64,000 nucleotides of DNA from Actinocorallia longicatena (GTDB taxonomy: Bacteria; Actinomycetota; Actinomycetes; Streptosporangiales; Streptosporangiaceae): positions 434,001 through 498,000 of the forward strand of contig NZ_BAAAUV010000005.1 in NCBI RefSeq assembly GCF_039534125.1, in the 5' to 3' direction. Below the pieces are notes generated by a model. It did no database searches. It was not told where the DNA came from and saw nothing but the letters and a program-made list of their open reading frames with translations. The translations under genes and the position numbers were made by a program. Shown here piece by piece: positions 8,888 to 16,716 of this stretch (position 1 is its first letter; each line of letters begins with the position of its first letter).

Positions 8888-9877
8888 ATGCGTGTTCGCG
8901 CAGTCCTGCCCCTCGTGCTGGCCCTGACCCTGCCCTTCACCGCCGCGTGCGGCTCCTCCGGGGACGAGGCCGGCGCCTCCGGGACGGTCGTCGTCCGGAT
9001 CCCCGACCCCGGCAACGACGGCTACCTCGCGGCCGCCAAGAAGGACGGCAGCTTCGACGCGGCCCTCAAGAAGGTGCACGCCAGGGTCCAGTGGGCGGGC
9101 GACTTCCCGACCTTCGCCCCCGCCGCCCAGGCGATCAACTCGGGCTCGCTCGACCTCGCCATCGGCTCGATCACCTCGGCGATCGCCGCGCTGTCCGTCA
9201 AGCCCAGCTTCAAGATCTTCGCAGTCATCCCGCCGGACCGGGCGGGCGAGGGGATCATCGTCAAGAACGGCTCGCCGATCAAGAGCGTCGCCGACCTCGC
9301 CGGGCGCAGCGTCGCCGTCGGCAAGGGCGGCAGCAGCGAGTACCTGCTGCTCAAGGCGCTGGAGACCTTCAACGTCCCGGTCGACAAGGTCAAGCGCGTC
9401 TACCTGCCGCCGGGCGAGACCGCGGCCGTGTTCGGCTCGGGCAAGGTCGACGCCTGGGCGACGTTCTCGACCTTCCTCGCCCCGGCCGTCACGGGCCTCG
9501 ACGCCCGGATCCTCGTCGACGGCGGCCAGATCAAGTCCGACAACTACGCGCTCTGGGTGGCCTCGAACAAGGTCCTCGACGCCCACCCCGACGTCGTGAA
9601 GGCCGTCTTCGGCTTCCTCAAGGAGGGCTCGGCCAAGGAGATCGCCGACCCGGCCGCCTACCAGAACGTCTTCACCTCGACCGGCCCGCAGGCCGCGTCC
9701 GGCGCCCTGAAGGACAAGCTGGTCGCGATCCGCGAGCAGGGCGAACCGGTCAAGAACGTCGAGCAGGCCGACGTCACCCGCTTCGACTCGGTGGCGAAGT
9801 TCTTCCTCGACCAGAAGGTCATCACCGCCCCGCTCGAGGTCGCCCAGTACACGGTCGACGTCTCGGCCGCGTCATGA
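8888..9877 (+). CDS. ssuA: Aliphatic sulfonate ABC transporter substrate-binding lipoprotein (SsuA-like)
   Basis: This 329-residue protein has a lipoprotein signal ending in FTAACGSS. The ATG at 8888 follows TAGGAGATCC. The mature part shows SsuA/NMT1-type elements: AINSGSLDLAIGS near residue 85, IKSVADLAGRSVAVGKGGSSEYLLLKAL (ligand cleft) and AAVFGSGKVDAWATF. It would capture a sulfonate or related sulfur compound outside the membrane and hand it to the SsuC permease. The stop overlaps the permease start by four bases. Confidence 0.85.
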   Translation: MRVRAVLPLVLALTLPFTAACGSSGDEAGASGTVVVRIPDPGNDGYLAAAKKDGSFDAALKKVHARVQWAGDFPTFAPAAQAINSGSLDLAIGSITSAIAALSVKPSFKIFAVIPPDRAGEGIIVKNGSPIKSVADLAGRSVAVGKGGSSEYLLLKALETFNVPVDKVKRVYLPPGETAAVFGSGKVDAWATFSTFLAPAVTGLDARILVDGGQIKSDNYALWVASNKVLDAHPDVVKAVFGFLKEGSAKEIADPAAYQNVFTSTGPQAASGALKDKLVAIREQGEPVKNVEQADVTRFDSVAKFFLDQKVITAPLEVAQYTVDVSAAS

Positions 9878-10719
9878 CGGCCGTCCTCAGGGGCACCGGC
9901 CGGCCGGCCCCGGAGCTGGTCGCCCCGCGGGCCGCCCGGTCGTCAGGGCCGCGCCGCCGCTGGGCGGGCCCGGTCCTGCGGACGCTCGGCCCGCTGGCCC
10001 TGATCGGGCTCTGGCAGCTCGCCGTCGTCTCCGGGGTGCTCACGCCCGACGTGCTGACCGGCCCCGGCACCGTGCTGCGGACGGGCCGCGACCTGTGGGC
10101 CGACGGCCAGCTCCAGGAGGCGCTGCGGGTGTCGCTGACCCGCGCGGCGATCGGGCTGGCGCTCGGCGCGTCGGCGGGCCTGGTCATCGGCACCGTCGCG
10201 GGCCTCACCCGGCTCGGTGAGGAACTGATCGACTCCTCCATGCAGATGCTGCGGGCGATCCCGTTCCTGTCACTGGTGCCGCTGTTCATCGTCTGGTTCG
10301 GCATCGAGGAGATCTCCAAGATCATCCTCATCACGGTGGCGTGCACGTTCCCGATGTACATCAACGTCTACAGCGGGGTCCGCAACACCGACCGGAAGGT
10401 CGTCGAGGCGGCCAGGACCTTCGGGCTCTCGCCGTTCCAGATCGTCCGGCAGGTGGTCCTGCCGGGCGCGCTGCCGTCGATCTTCGCCGGGCTGCGGCTG
10501 GCGTCCACGCTGAGCGTGATCGCGCTGATCGCGGCCGAGGAGCTGAACGTCACCTCGGGGCTCGGCTACCTGATGAACCAGGCCAAGGACTACCTGCGCA
10601 CCGACGTCCTGGCCGTCTGCGTGCTGCTGTACTCGCTGGTCGGTCTGCTCGCCGACCTCGTGCTCAGGCTCGCCGAGCGCCTGGTCATGCCGTGGCGGAA
10701 GGCGGTGGCGGTCCGATGA
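9874..10719 (+). CDS. ssuC: Sulfonate ABC transporter permease (SsuC-like)
   Basis: This 281-residue membrane protein has about six helices and the binding-protein-dependent transport signature EAARTFGLSPFQIVRQVVLPGALPSIFAGLR (EAA loop, about residues 175-205). The chosen start is the ATG at 9874 overlapping the ssuA stop (ATGA). A much longer open frame upstream is out of phase with ssuA and is not used. The helix LIGLWQLAVVSGVL and the segment PFLSLVPLFIVWFGI are typical of SsuC/TauC permeases. Confidence 0.88.
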   Translation: MTAVLRGTGRPAPELVAPRAARSSGPRRRWAGPVLRTLGPLALIGLWQLAVVSGVLTPDVLTGPGTVLRTGRDLWADGQLQEALRVSLTRAAIGLALGASAGLVIGTVAGLTRLGEELIDSSMQMLRAIPFLSLVPLFIVWFGIEEISKIILITVACTFPMYINVYSGVRNTDRKVVEAARTFGLSPFQIVRQVVLPGALPSIFAGLRLASTLSVIALIAAEELNVTSGLGYLMNQAKDYLRTDVLAVCVLLYSLVGLLADLVLRLAERLVMPWRKAVAVR

Positions 10720-11408
10720 GCCTCGCCGTCGACGTCACCGGGCTGCGGAAGGTGTACGGCGAGCGGGCCGTGCTCGACGGGGTGGACCTCCAGGTCCGTC
10801 GCGGGGAGTTCACGGCGCTGCTGGGCGCCTCGGGCACCGGCAAGACGACCCTGCTGCGGATCCTCGCCGGGATCGAGGGCTCCGACGCCGGATCGGTGCT
10901 CGTCCCGCGGACCAGGACCGTGGTCTTCCAGGAGCCGCGGCTGGTGCCGTCCAAGCGGGTGGTGGACAACGTCGTGCTCGGCCAGGGCCGCGGGGCGCGG
11001 CCGACCGGGCTGGCCGCCCTCGCCGAGGTCGGCCTGGAGGACCACGCCCTGGCCTGGCCCGCGACGCTCTCTGGCGGCGAGGCGCAGCGCGTCGCGCTGG
11101 CCCGCGCCCTCGTCCGCGAACCCGACCTGCTGCTGCTCGACGAGCCGTTCGCCGCGCTCGACGCCCTGACCCGGCTGACGATGCAGGCGCTCATCGGCGA
11201 TCTGGTCGTCAAGCACCGGCCGGCCGTCGTCCTGGTCACCCATGACGTCGAGGAGGCCATCGCCCTCGCCGACCGGGTCCTGGTCCTGCGCGGCGGGGAG
11301 TTCGTCACCGACGTCCGGGTCGAGCTCGACCGGCCGCGCGACCGCGGCACCGCGGACTTCGCGGAGCTGCGGCGCTCCCTCCTCGCCGACCTGGGGGTCA
11401 CGGTATGA
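10716..11408 (+). CDS. ssuB: Sulfonate ABC transporter ATP-binding protein (SsuB-like)
   Basis: A compact 230-residue ATPase with Walker A GASGTGKTT, signature LSGGEAQRVALARALV, Walker B LLLLDEPFAALD and the switch histidine in VLVTHDVEEA. Its length and sequence match SsuB/TauB ATPases of nitrate/sulfonate/taurine importers. The start overlaps the ssuC stop and its own stop overlaps the start of the degraded M20 gene, so the five genes from ssuA onward are tightly coupled. Confidence 0.9.
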   Translation: MSLAVDVTGLRKVYGERAVLDGVDLQVRRGEFTALLGASGTGKTTLLRILAGIEGSDAGSVLVPRTRTVVFQEPRLVPSKRVVDNVVLGQGRGARPTGLAALAEVGLEDHALAWPATLSGGEAQRVALARALVREPDLLLLDEPFAALDALTRLTMQALIGDLVVKHRPAVVLVTHDVEEAIALADRVLVLRGGEFVTDVRVELDRPRDRGTADFAELRRSLLADLGVTV

Positions 11409-11917
11409 GCAGGGCCAAGGAGATCGCCCGGCGGTGGATCGACGTCGCGGGGGCGGAGGTGACCGGTCTCGCCGACGAGCTGTGGGGGTACGCCGAGCCG
11501 TCGCTGCGCGAGTGGAGATCGGCCCGCGCCACCGCCGCCCTCCTGCGCTCCCACGGGTTCGAGATCGCGTGGGGCACGGGCGGCTTCCCCTCGGCGTTCA
11601 CCGCGACGCTCGGTTCCGGCGGCCCGGCGGCGACCGCGTCGGCTGGATCGGCCATCGGCCACGCGGGCGCCCTGTCGGCCGCGCGTTACCTGGCGGCCAC
11701 CGCGCTCGACCTGATCGAGCGGCCGGAGACGCTGGCCGCGATCAAGGAGGAGTTCGCGGAGCGGTCCGCCGCCGAACCCTGGCGGACCCTGCTGCCCGAC
11801 GAGGCGCTGGCACCGCTCCACCCGCCGCCACCGGAGTTCCTCGCCGCCACCGGCCAGGACTGGAACCCCCGCACCCGACCGCCGCTGATCTCCGCCGAAC
11901 CGCTCGGCGAGGTCTGA
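11405..11917 (+). CDS. Internally deleted M20-type amidohydrolase remnant
   Basis: The 170-residue product joins two ends of an AbgB/HipO-like M20 amidohydrolase (normally about 450-480 residues). Residues 1-75 (LADELWGYAEPSLREWRSA, TGGFPSAFTATLGSGGP) are the usual N-terminus. From about residue 82 (SAIGHAGALSAARYLAATALDLIERPE) it is the usual C-terminus. The central 280-300 residues, with the metal ligands and dimerisation lid, are missing, yet the frame is intact. It overlaps ssuB by four bases. It should be catalytically dead unless the tail has another use. Whether the deletion is real or an assembly collapse cannot be told. Confidence 0.7.
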   Translation: MSRAKEIARRWIDVAGAEVTGLADELWGYAEPSLREWRSARATAALLRSHGFEIAWGTGGFPSAFTATLGSGGPAATASAGSAIGHAGALSAARYLAATALDLIERPETLAAIKEEFAERSAAEPWRTLLPDEALAPLHPPPPEFLAATGQDWNPRTRPPLISAEPLGEV

Positions 11918-11926
11918 GAGGACCCC

Positions 11927-12586
11927 ATGACGGAGATCCATCTGACCCTGCCCGCCCGCGGGCCGTTCGACCTGCTGGAACGGGTCGCGCGCGGCGCCGA
12001 CCTGTCCGGTCTCGACGGCCTGTATGCGCCGTCCGACCCCGGCGGGCTGGACAGCCTGGTCGTGGCCGCGGGGGCGCTGCGCGCCACCCGGTACACCCTG
12101 ACCGCCGCCGCGTTCTCACCCCGCGTCTCCACCCCGGTCTACGCCGCGAAGTTCTCCGCCTCCCTCCAGCGGTTCTCCGGCGGCCGGTTCGGCTGGCACC
12201 TGGCGGGCGCCGCCCCCGACGTCACCGCGGAGTTCCTGACCGTCGCCAAGGGCGTCTGGACCGCTCCGGACTTCAGCTTCGAGGGCCGTCACTTCTCGGT
12301 CCTCAAGGGCGGGCTAGGGCCCGTCCTCGCCGCCGGGCCCTTTCCGCGGGTCTACCTGTCGGGGACCTCGCCCGCCGAGCTGGAGCTGTCGGCCCGCCAT
12401 GCCGACGTCCACGTGTTCGACCCGGCCGACGACATCGAGGCCCTGCTCCCGGCCGGGGTGACCGCGGCTCTGCGGGTCACGGCGGAAGAACTCGGCGACC
12501 ATCTCGGCCGCGCCGGGATCTACCTCGTCACGAGCGGGGAGCCGCTGCGCGACGCCTACCGGATCGGAGAATCCCGTGTCGGCTGA
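11927..12586 (+). CDS. Shortened luciferase-like (LLM) flavin monooxygenase, probably internally deleted
   Basis: The 219-residue product resembles bacterial luciferase-like monooxygenases of sulfur-scavenging clusters: RFSGGRFGWHLAGAAPD, then EFLTVAKGVWTAPDFSFEGRHFSVLKGGLG and PRVYLSGTSPAELELSARHADVH. Relatives have about 310-360 residues. Here the TIM barrel runs straight from AALRVTAEELGDHL into the usual C-terminal segment LVTSGEPLRDAYRIGES, so roughly a third of the protein is gone. A 10-base overlap with the next monooxygenase shows that the end is the original one. Activity is doubtful. Confidence 0.65.
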   Translation: MTEIHLTLPARGPFDLLERVARGADLSGLDGLYAPSDPGGLDSLVVAAGALRATRYTLTAAAFSPRVSTPVYAAKFSASLQRFSGGRFGWHLAGAAPDVTAEFLTVAKGVWTAPDFSFEGRHFSVLKGGLGPVLAAGPFPRVYLSGTSPAELELSARHADVHVFDPADDIEALLPAGVTAALRVTAEELGDHLGRAGIYLVTSGEPLRDAYRIGESRVG

Positions 12587-13670
12587 CCTCTACTGGCGCG
12601 TCCACATGGAGGGCGACCAGTCCTCGCTCCGCAGCCGTGCGCACGTCCGCGGCGGTTTCGAGCCGGGCGGCATCGCTCCGGGCGTCCGCGGCGGCCGTCC
12701 CGACGGGTTCACCCACCTCGACTACATCGGCGAGGTCGCCAGGACGACCGAGGCGGCGGGCTTCACCGGGGCGCTGCTGCCGTCCTTCCCGCACACCGAC
12801 GACCCGTGGGCCGCCGCGGCCTCCCTCGCCCGGGAGACCAGCACCTACCGGTTCATGATCGCTTTTCAGCCGGGCTTCCTGCATCCCGTCCAGGCCGCCC
12901 GGATGGCCGCCTCGCTCCAGCTCGCGACCGGCGGCCGGGTCGTCTTCAACATCATCTCCGGCGGGGGAGGCCCGGCCCAGCTCTGGTGGGGCGACAAGGT
13001 CGACCATGACGACCGCTACGCCCGCACCTCGGAGTTCCTCGACGTCCTCAAGGGCGTGTGGGCCGGCGGCTTCACCCACCATGGGCGCTTCTACCAGGTC
13101 GAGGACGAGAGCCTCCCCGAGCTTCTCGCGGGCCGGCCGCTGCCGGAGATCTTCTTCTCCGGCTCCTCGCCCGCCGCGATCGCCGCCGCCGGACGCCACG
13201 CCGACTACTACCTGTCCTGGCTGGAGCCGTTCGACGCCCTCGCGGAGAAGTTCGACCAGGTCCGTGCGCACAGCGAGACCCCGCCGCGCTTCGGCGTCCG
13301 TGTCGACGTCCTGGCCCGCGAGACGGAGGAGGAGGCTTGGGAGGAGATCCGGCAGGGCTGGGCGAACCGTCCGTCCCCGGCGGGCCGTGAGGGCGGCGAT
13401 TCCATCGGCGTCGCCCGTTCCGCGGCCTTCCTGGCCGACGCGGGCGACGGGTTCCGCGCCCGCGAGGTCGCCCCGAACGTGTGGGGCGGCTTCAGCGAGC
13501 TCCGCGACGGCCCCGCGTTCGGTCTCGTCGGCTCCTACGCCCAGGTCGCGGCCCGTCTCGACGAGCTGATCGCCCTCGGCGCCGACGCCCTCATCCTCGC
13601 GGGCGTCCCGCATCTCGAAGAGGCGCAGCGCGTCGGCGCCCACGTCCTCCCGCTCCTGAAAGGCATCTGA
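12576..13670 (+). CDS. Alkanesulfonate-type FMN monooxygenase (SsuD-like, LLM class)
   Basis: An apparently complete 364-residue enzyme starting at GTG 12576 with GGAGA upstream. It has the LLM TIM-barrel landmarks TTEAAGFTGALLPSF, RFMIAFQPGFLHPVQAARMAASLQ, GGRVVFNIISGGGG, and IFFSGSSPAAIAAAGRHADYYLSW with the SsuD-like phosphate site. SsuD uses reduced flavin and O2 to split C-S bonds of sulfonates and release sulfite. A partner flavin reductase is not adjacent; one at 58043 sits beside a different monooxygenase. Together with the importer it forms the desulfurisation core. Confidence 0.8.
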   Translation: MSADLYWRVHMEGDQSSLRSRAHVRGGFEPGGIAPGVRGGRPDGFTHLDYIGEVARTTEAAGFTGALLPSFPHTDDPWAAAASLARETSTYRFMIAFQPGFLHPVQAARMAASLQLATGGRVVFNIISGGGGPAQLWWGDKVDHDDRYARTSEFLDVLKGVWAGGFTHHGRFYQVEDESLPELLAGRPLPEIFFSGSSPAAIAAAGRHADYYLSWLEPFDALAEKFDQVRAHSETPPRFGVRVDVLARETEEEAWEEIRQGWANRPSPAGREGGDSIGVARSAAFLADAGDGFRAREVAPNVWGGFSELRDGPAFGLVGSYAQVAARLDELIALGADALILAGVPHLEEAQRVGAHVLPLLKGI

Positions 13671-13671
13671 C

Positions 13672-14577
13672 ATGACGACCCGTGTGGGGTTCTTCCCGCA
13701 GAACAACTCGCTCTGGGTGCTCCGGCACCGCGGCATCCTGGAACGCTCCCTGCCCGACGTCGCCTGGGTGAACCTGCGCGACCTCGAGTCCGGGGAACGC
13801 GTCGACCCGAGGCTCGGCCTGCCGTCGCTGCACGGCGACCACCTCTTCGACGGCGGGTACGACTTCATCGGCACCGGGGCCACTCCGCCCATCACCGCGC
13901 AGGGCAAGGGCCACGACATCGTCTACGTCGCGATCTCCGAGCCCCGCCACGAGAACGGCCGTCTCGTGACCCTCCGGGGGAACGGCATCACCTCGCCCGG
14001 CGACCTGCGCGGCAGGAGGGTCGGCCTCGGCCACGGCTCCTGGCAGACGACCCTGGTGCTGCTCGCGCTGGAGAAGGCCGGGCTGACCTGGAAGGACATC
14101 GAGCCGGTCGACGTCTACGACGACGCGGCCCGCCGCTTCCTCGACGGAGAGTTCGACGTCTGGGTCGGCTCCTACCCCTATCTCCGTGAGGTCGAGGCCG
14201 AGGCGGAGCTTCACGACCTCGTCGCCACCGAGACCCTGTTCACCCACCGGTCCCTCTGGTTCACCGGCAGGGAGTGGGCGGCCGCGCACCCCGGCGAGCT
14301 GAGGGCGATCGTCGAGGCGCTCCAGGAGGCCGACCGCTGGACCGAGGCCCATCCGCGCGAGGCCGCGGAACTGTTCCCCGGGCAGACGGCCGAGGCGTGG
14401 GAGCACGCCCTCGTCACCCGTCCCTGGGGGCTGCATCCCGTCAGCGCGGAGTTCGTGGCCGAGCAGCAGCGCGCCGCCGACCTCTACTTCGCCAGCGGCC
14501 TCATCGACCGCGAGATCCGCGTCGCCGACGCGGTCGTCCCGGAGATCAACGACATCGTGCAGCAGAGCCGGAACTAG
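13672..14577 (+). CDS. SsuA-like solute-binding-fold protein without signal peptide
   Basis: This 301-residue protein starts at ATG 13672, one base after the monooxygenase stop. It has the NMT1/SsuA-type fold: FFPQNNSLWVLRHRGILE, GGYDFIGTGATPPITAQGKG, ITSPGDLRGRRVGLGHGSWQTTLVLLALEKAG and GEFDVWVGSYPYLREVE. No signal peptide or lipobox is present and there is no cysteine, so it is predicted to be cytoplasmic and is not a DszB-type enzyme using cysteine. It may bind a sulfur compound inside the cell, or be an unusual enzyme on this fold. Confidence 0.6.
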   Translation: MTTRVGFFPQNNSLWVLRHRGILERSLPDVAWVNLRDLESGERVDPRLGLPSLHGDHLFDGGYDFIGTGATPPITAQGKGHDIVYVAISEPRHENGRLVTLRGNGITSPGDLRGRRVGLGHGSWQTTLVLLALEKAGLTWKDIEPVDVYDDAARRFLDGEFDVWVGSYPYLREVEAEAELHDLVATETLFTHRSLWFTGREWAAAHPGELRAIVEALQEADRWTEAHPREAAELFPGQTAEAWEHALVTRPWGLHPVSAEFVAEQQRAADLYFASGLIDREIRVADAVVPEINDIVQQSRN

Positions 14578-14594
14578 CGAAGGCGGGCCGTTCC

Positions 14595-15180
14595 ATGTCC
14601 AGGTACGACTATGTGGTGGTCGGCGGCGCGACGAGGAGTTCTGCGCCCCCGATCTGGGGACCTGCTCGGCACCGGGCCCCAGGACGACGGCCGCGACGGC
14701 TATCTGCTCTCCCCGGTGGTCCTTCAGCCGCAGAGCCGCGGCACCGTCCGGCTGGTCTCAGCCGACCCGGACGATCCGCCCCTGGTCGATCCGGCCCATC
14801 TCACCGAGCCGGAGGACCTCGCCGTGCTGGTCCACGGGCTGCGCGCCGCGCTGTGGATCTCCGAGCAGGACGCGCTCCGGTCCCGTACCGCGGATCGCTC
14901 GCCGGCGCCCGACTCCACCGACGCCGAGCTGGCCAGGCACGTCCGGGCCACCGCCGAGACGCTCGCGCATCCCGCCGGGACCGCCAGATCCGGCGCGCCG
15001 GACGACCCGGACGCCGTCCTCGACGAGCGGCTGCGCGTCCGTGGCGTCACCGGGCTCCGGGTCGCCGACCCCTCCGCCGCCCCGGTGGTCACCCGGGGCC
15101 ACCCCGCGCCCCCGGCCGTCGTCATCGCCGAACGCGCCGCCGACCTGATCCTCGCCGACCTCTACTGGCCTCCGGACTGA
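14595..15180 (+). pseudogene. GMC-family flavin oxidoreductase remnant
   Basis: The ATG at 14595 opens MSRYDYVVVGGA, the FAD-binding start of a GMC (choline/alcohol oxidase-like) enzyme. Within about 50 bases the similarity jumps, in another reading frame, to the C-terminal substrate domain: GYLLSPVVLQPQSRGTVRLVSADPDDPPLVDP, AETLAHPAGTA and GLRVADPSAAPVV. About 300 residues between are missing and the two parts are out of frame. The C-terminal active-site region is also eroded, with GHPAPP where GNTNAP is usual. This is a decayed gene at the end of the organosulfur cluster. Confidence 0.7.
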
Positions 15181-16055
15181 GCCCGTGCGGCGAGGAACCC
15201 GGCCCGCAGCGCCTCCGTCTCGTCGGCCAGGAAGTGCTCGAAGGAACGGGCGGCACGGCCGGTCAGGTCCTCGACCGCCGGGGTGGTGGCCGCCAGCGAA
15301 CCGGCGGCCACCTGCTCGGACAGCACGCGGAGGTCGTCGGCGAAGGACTCCGGCAGGCCCTGCTCCCGGAGGGCGGCGGCGAGCTCCGCGGGGGTGAGGT
15401 CCACCAGGCCGACCGGCTCGCCGAGGGCCGAGGACAGGGCCCGGGCGATCTCGGCGCCGGTGAGCCCCTGCGGTCCGGTGAGGACATGGGTGCCGACGCC
15501 GTCGCCGGTCAGCAGCGCGGCGCCGCAGGCCGCGATGTCCCGGCAGTCGATGTAGGAGACCCGGGCGTCGCCGTAGGCGTTGACGAGCCCGCCGCCCGCG
15601 GTGAAGGCCCCGGCGCCGGTGACGAAGTTCTGCATGAAGCCGCTGGGCTGGAGGATCGCCCAGGCCGGGCCGGCGGCCTTCAGGTACTCCTCGATCTCCC
15701 AGTGGGCGCCCTCGGCCAGCCGCCCGCCCGGCCTGGCGTTCCAGACCGACACCTTCACCACCTTCGACACCCCGGCCTTGACGGCCGCGTCGACGGCCGT
15801 CTTCTGCTGCCGGACCATCGGCTGCTCGCCGGGCACGGGAACCGCCCCTCCGGCGTTGAGGAACAGCCGGTCGGCCCCCTCCATGGCGCGGGCGACGGAG
15901 CCGGGGTCGTCGAAATCGCCGACGACGAAGGCGCAGCCGAGCGCCCTGCCCTTCGCCTCGTCCCTGACCATCGCCCGGAACGGGACGCCCGCCCGCCGGA
16001 GGTCCCGCACCAGGAAGCCGCCGATGGAGCCCGTCGCCCCGGTCACCAGAATCAT
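15162..16055 (-). CDS. NmrA-like NAD(P)-binding reductase (SDR superfamily)
   Basis: A 297-residue atypical short-chain dehydrogenase with the N-terminal MILVTGATGSIGGFLVRDL nucleotide motif, VVGDFDDPGSVARAM, VKVSVWNA and the segment PSGFMQNFVTGAG. Such proteins include NmrA, QorB and terpene-type reductases. The start is ATG 16055 behind GGGAG; an earlier start at 16085 would run into the operator. It is divergent from a TetR gene and shares its palindrome, so TetR probably represses it. Its 3' end overlaps the GMC remnant by 19 bases. The substrate is unknown. Confidence 0.8.
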   Translation of the reverse strand: MILVTGATGSIGGFLVRDLRRAGVPFRAMVRDEAKGRALGCAFVVGDFDDPGSVARAMEGADRLFLNAGGAVPVPGEQPMVRQQKTAVDAAVKAGVSKVVKVSVWNARPGGRLAEGAHWEIEEYLKAAGPAWAILQPSGFMQNFVTGAGAFTAGGGLVNAYGDARVSYIDCRDIAACGAALLTGDGVGTHVLTGPQGLTGAEIARALSSALGEPVGLVDLTPAELAAALREQGLPESFADDLRVLSEQVAAGSLAATTPAVEDLTGRAARSFEHFLADETEALRAGFLAARAQSGGQ

Positions 16056-16078
16056 CACGATCTCCCGTCCGTTAAACT

Positions 16079-16114
16079 GAGGCATCCTCGAGAACAGTAA
16101 CTCGAGGATGCCTC
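16079..16114. promoter_or_regulatory. TetR operator: perfect 14-bp-arm palindrome
   Basis: GAGGCATCCTCGAG (16079-16092) and CTCGAGGATGCCTC (16101-16114) are exact reverse complements separated by AACAGTAA. The site lies midway between the divergent NmrA-like and TetR genes and would cover both promoters, as expected for autoregulated TetR pairs. Confidence 0.7.
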
Positions 16115-16129
16115 GACTTGGAAGGGATC

Positions 16130-16702
16130 ATGCCGATGAGCCCGGCCCGCCGTCCCCGCGCCGACGCCCTGCGCAACCGCGAGAAGATCCTCGCCGAGGC
16201 CGACGCGGTCTTCGCCGAGCAGGGCGTCGAGGCGTCACTGGAGCTGGTCGCGCGCAGGGCCGGGGTGGCGATCGGCACCCTCTACGGCCACTTCCCGACC
16301 CGCCGCTCGCTGGTCGGGGCGCTGGTGCGCGAGCGCAACGAGGAGATCTTCGGTCTCGGCGACGAGCTGCTGGCGGGGCCGCCGGAGGAGGGGCCGGCCC
16401 GCTGGATCCGCGCGGTCGCCGAGCACTCGGCCCGCTACGGCGGGCTCGCGGCGATGCTGGCCGGAGGCCTGGACGACGAGGCCTCCGAGCTCCACGACTC
16501 GTGCGTGCGCATGGCAGGGTACGGCGACGGCCTGATCGCCAGGGCCAGGGAGGCGGGAGTCCTCCGCTCCGACGTCACCGGCGAGGACGTCCTCGCCCTC
16601 ACCAGCGCGGCCGCCTGGACCCGCGAGCAGAGCGGCCCGGACCGTTCCGACCGGCTCATCCGCTTCACCCTGGCGGGATTCCGGCCGGACGCGCAGGAGT
16701 GA
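16130..16702 (+). CDS. TetR-family transcriptional regulator
   Basis: This protein of about 190 residues has an N-terminal helix-turn-helix (ILAEADAVFAEQGVEASLELVARRAGVAIGTLYGHFPTR, residues about 17-60) and a variable all-helical ligand domain with QSGPDRSDRLIRFTLAGF at its end. The start is taken as ATG 16130, four bases after GAAGGG; ATG 16136 is an alternative. It faces the NmrA-like reductase across the 14-bp-arm palindrome and probably represses both genes until a small molecule binds. Confidence 0.85.
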   Translation: MPMSPARRPRADALRNREKILAEADAVFAEQGVEASLELVARRAGVAIGTLYGHFPTRRSLVGALVRERNEEIFGLGDELLAGPPEEGPARWIRAVAEHSARYGGLAAMLAGGLDDEASELHDSCVRMAGYGDGLIARAREAGVLRSDVTGEDVLALTSAAAWTREQSGPDRSDRLIRFTLAGFRPDAQE

Positions 16703-16716
16703 GCGCGGGCGGCCGG

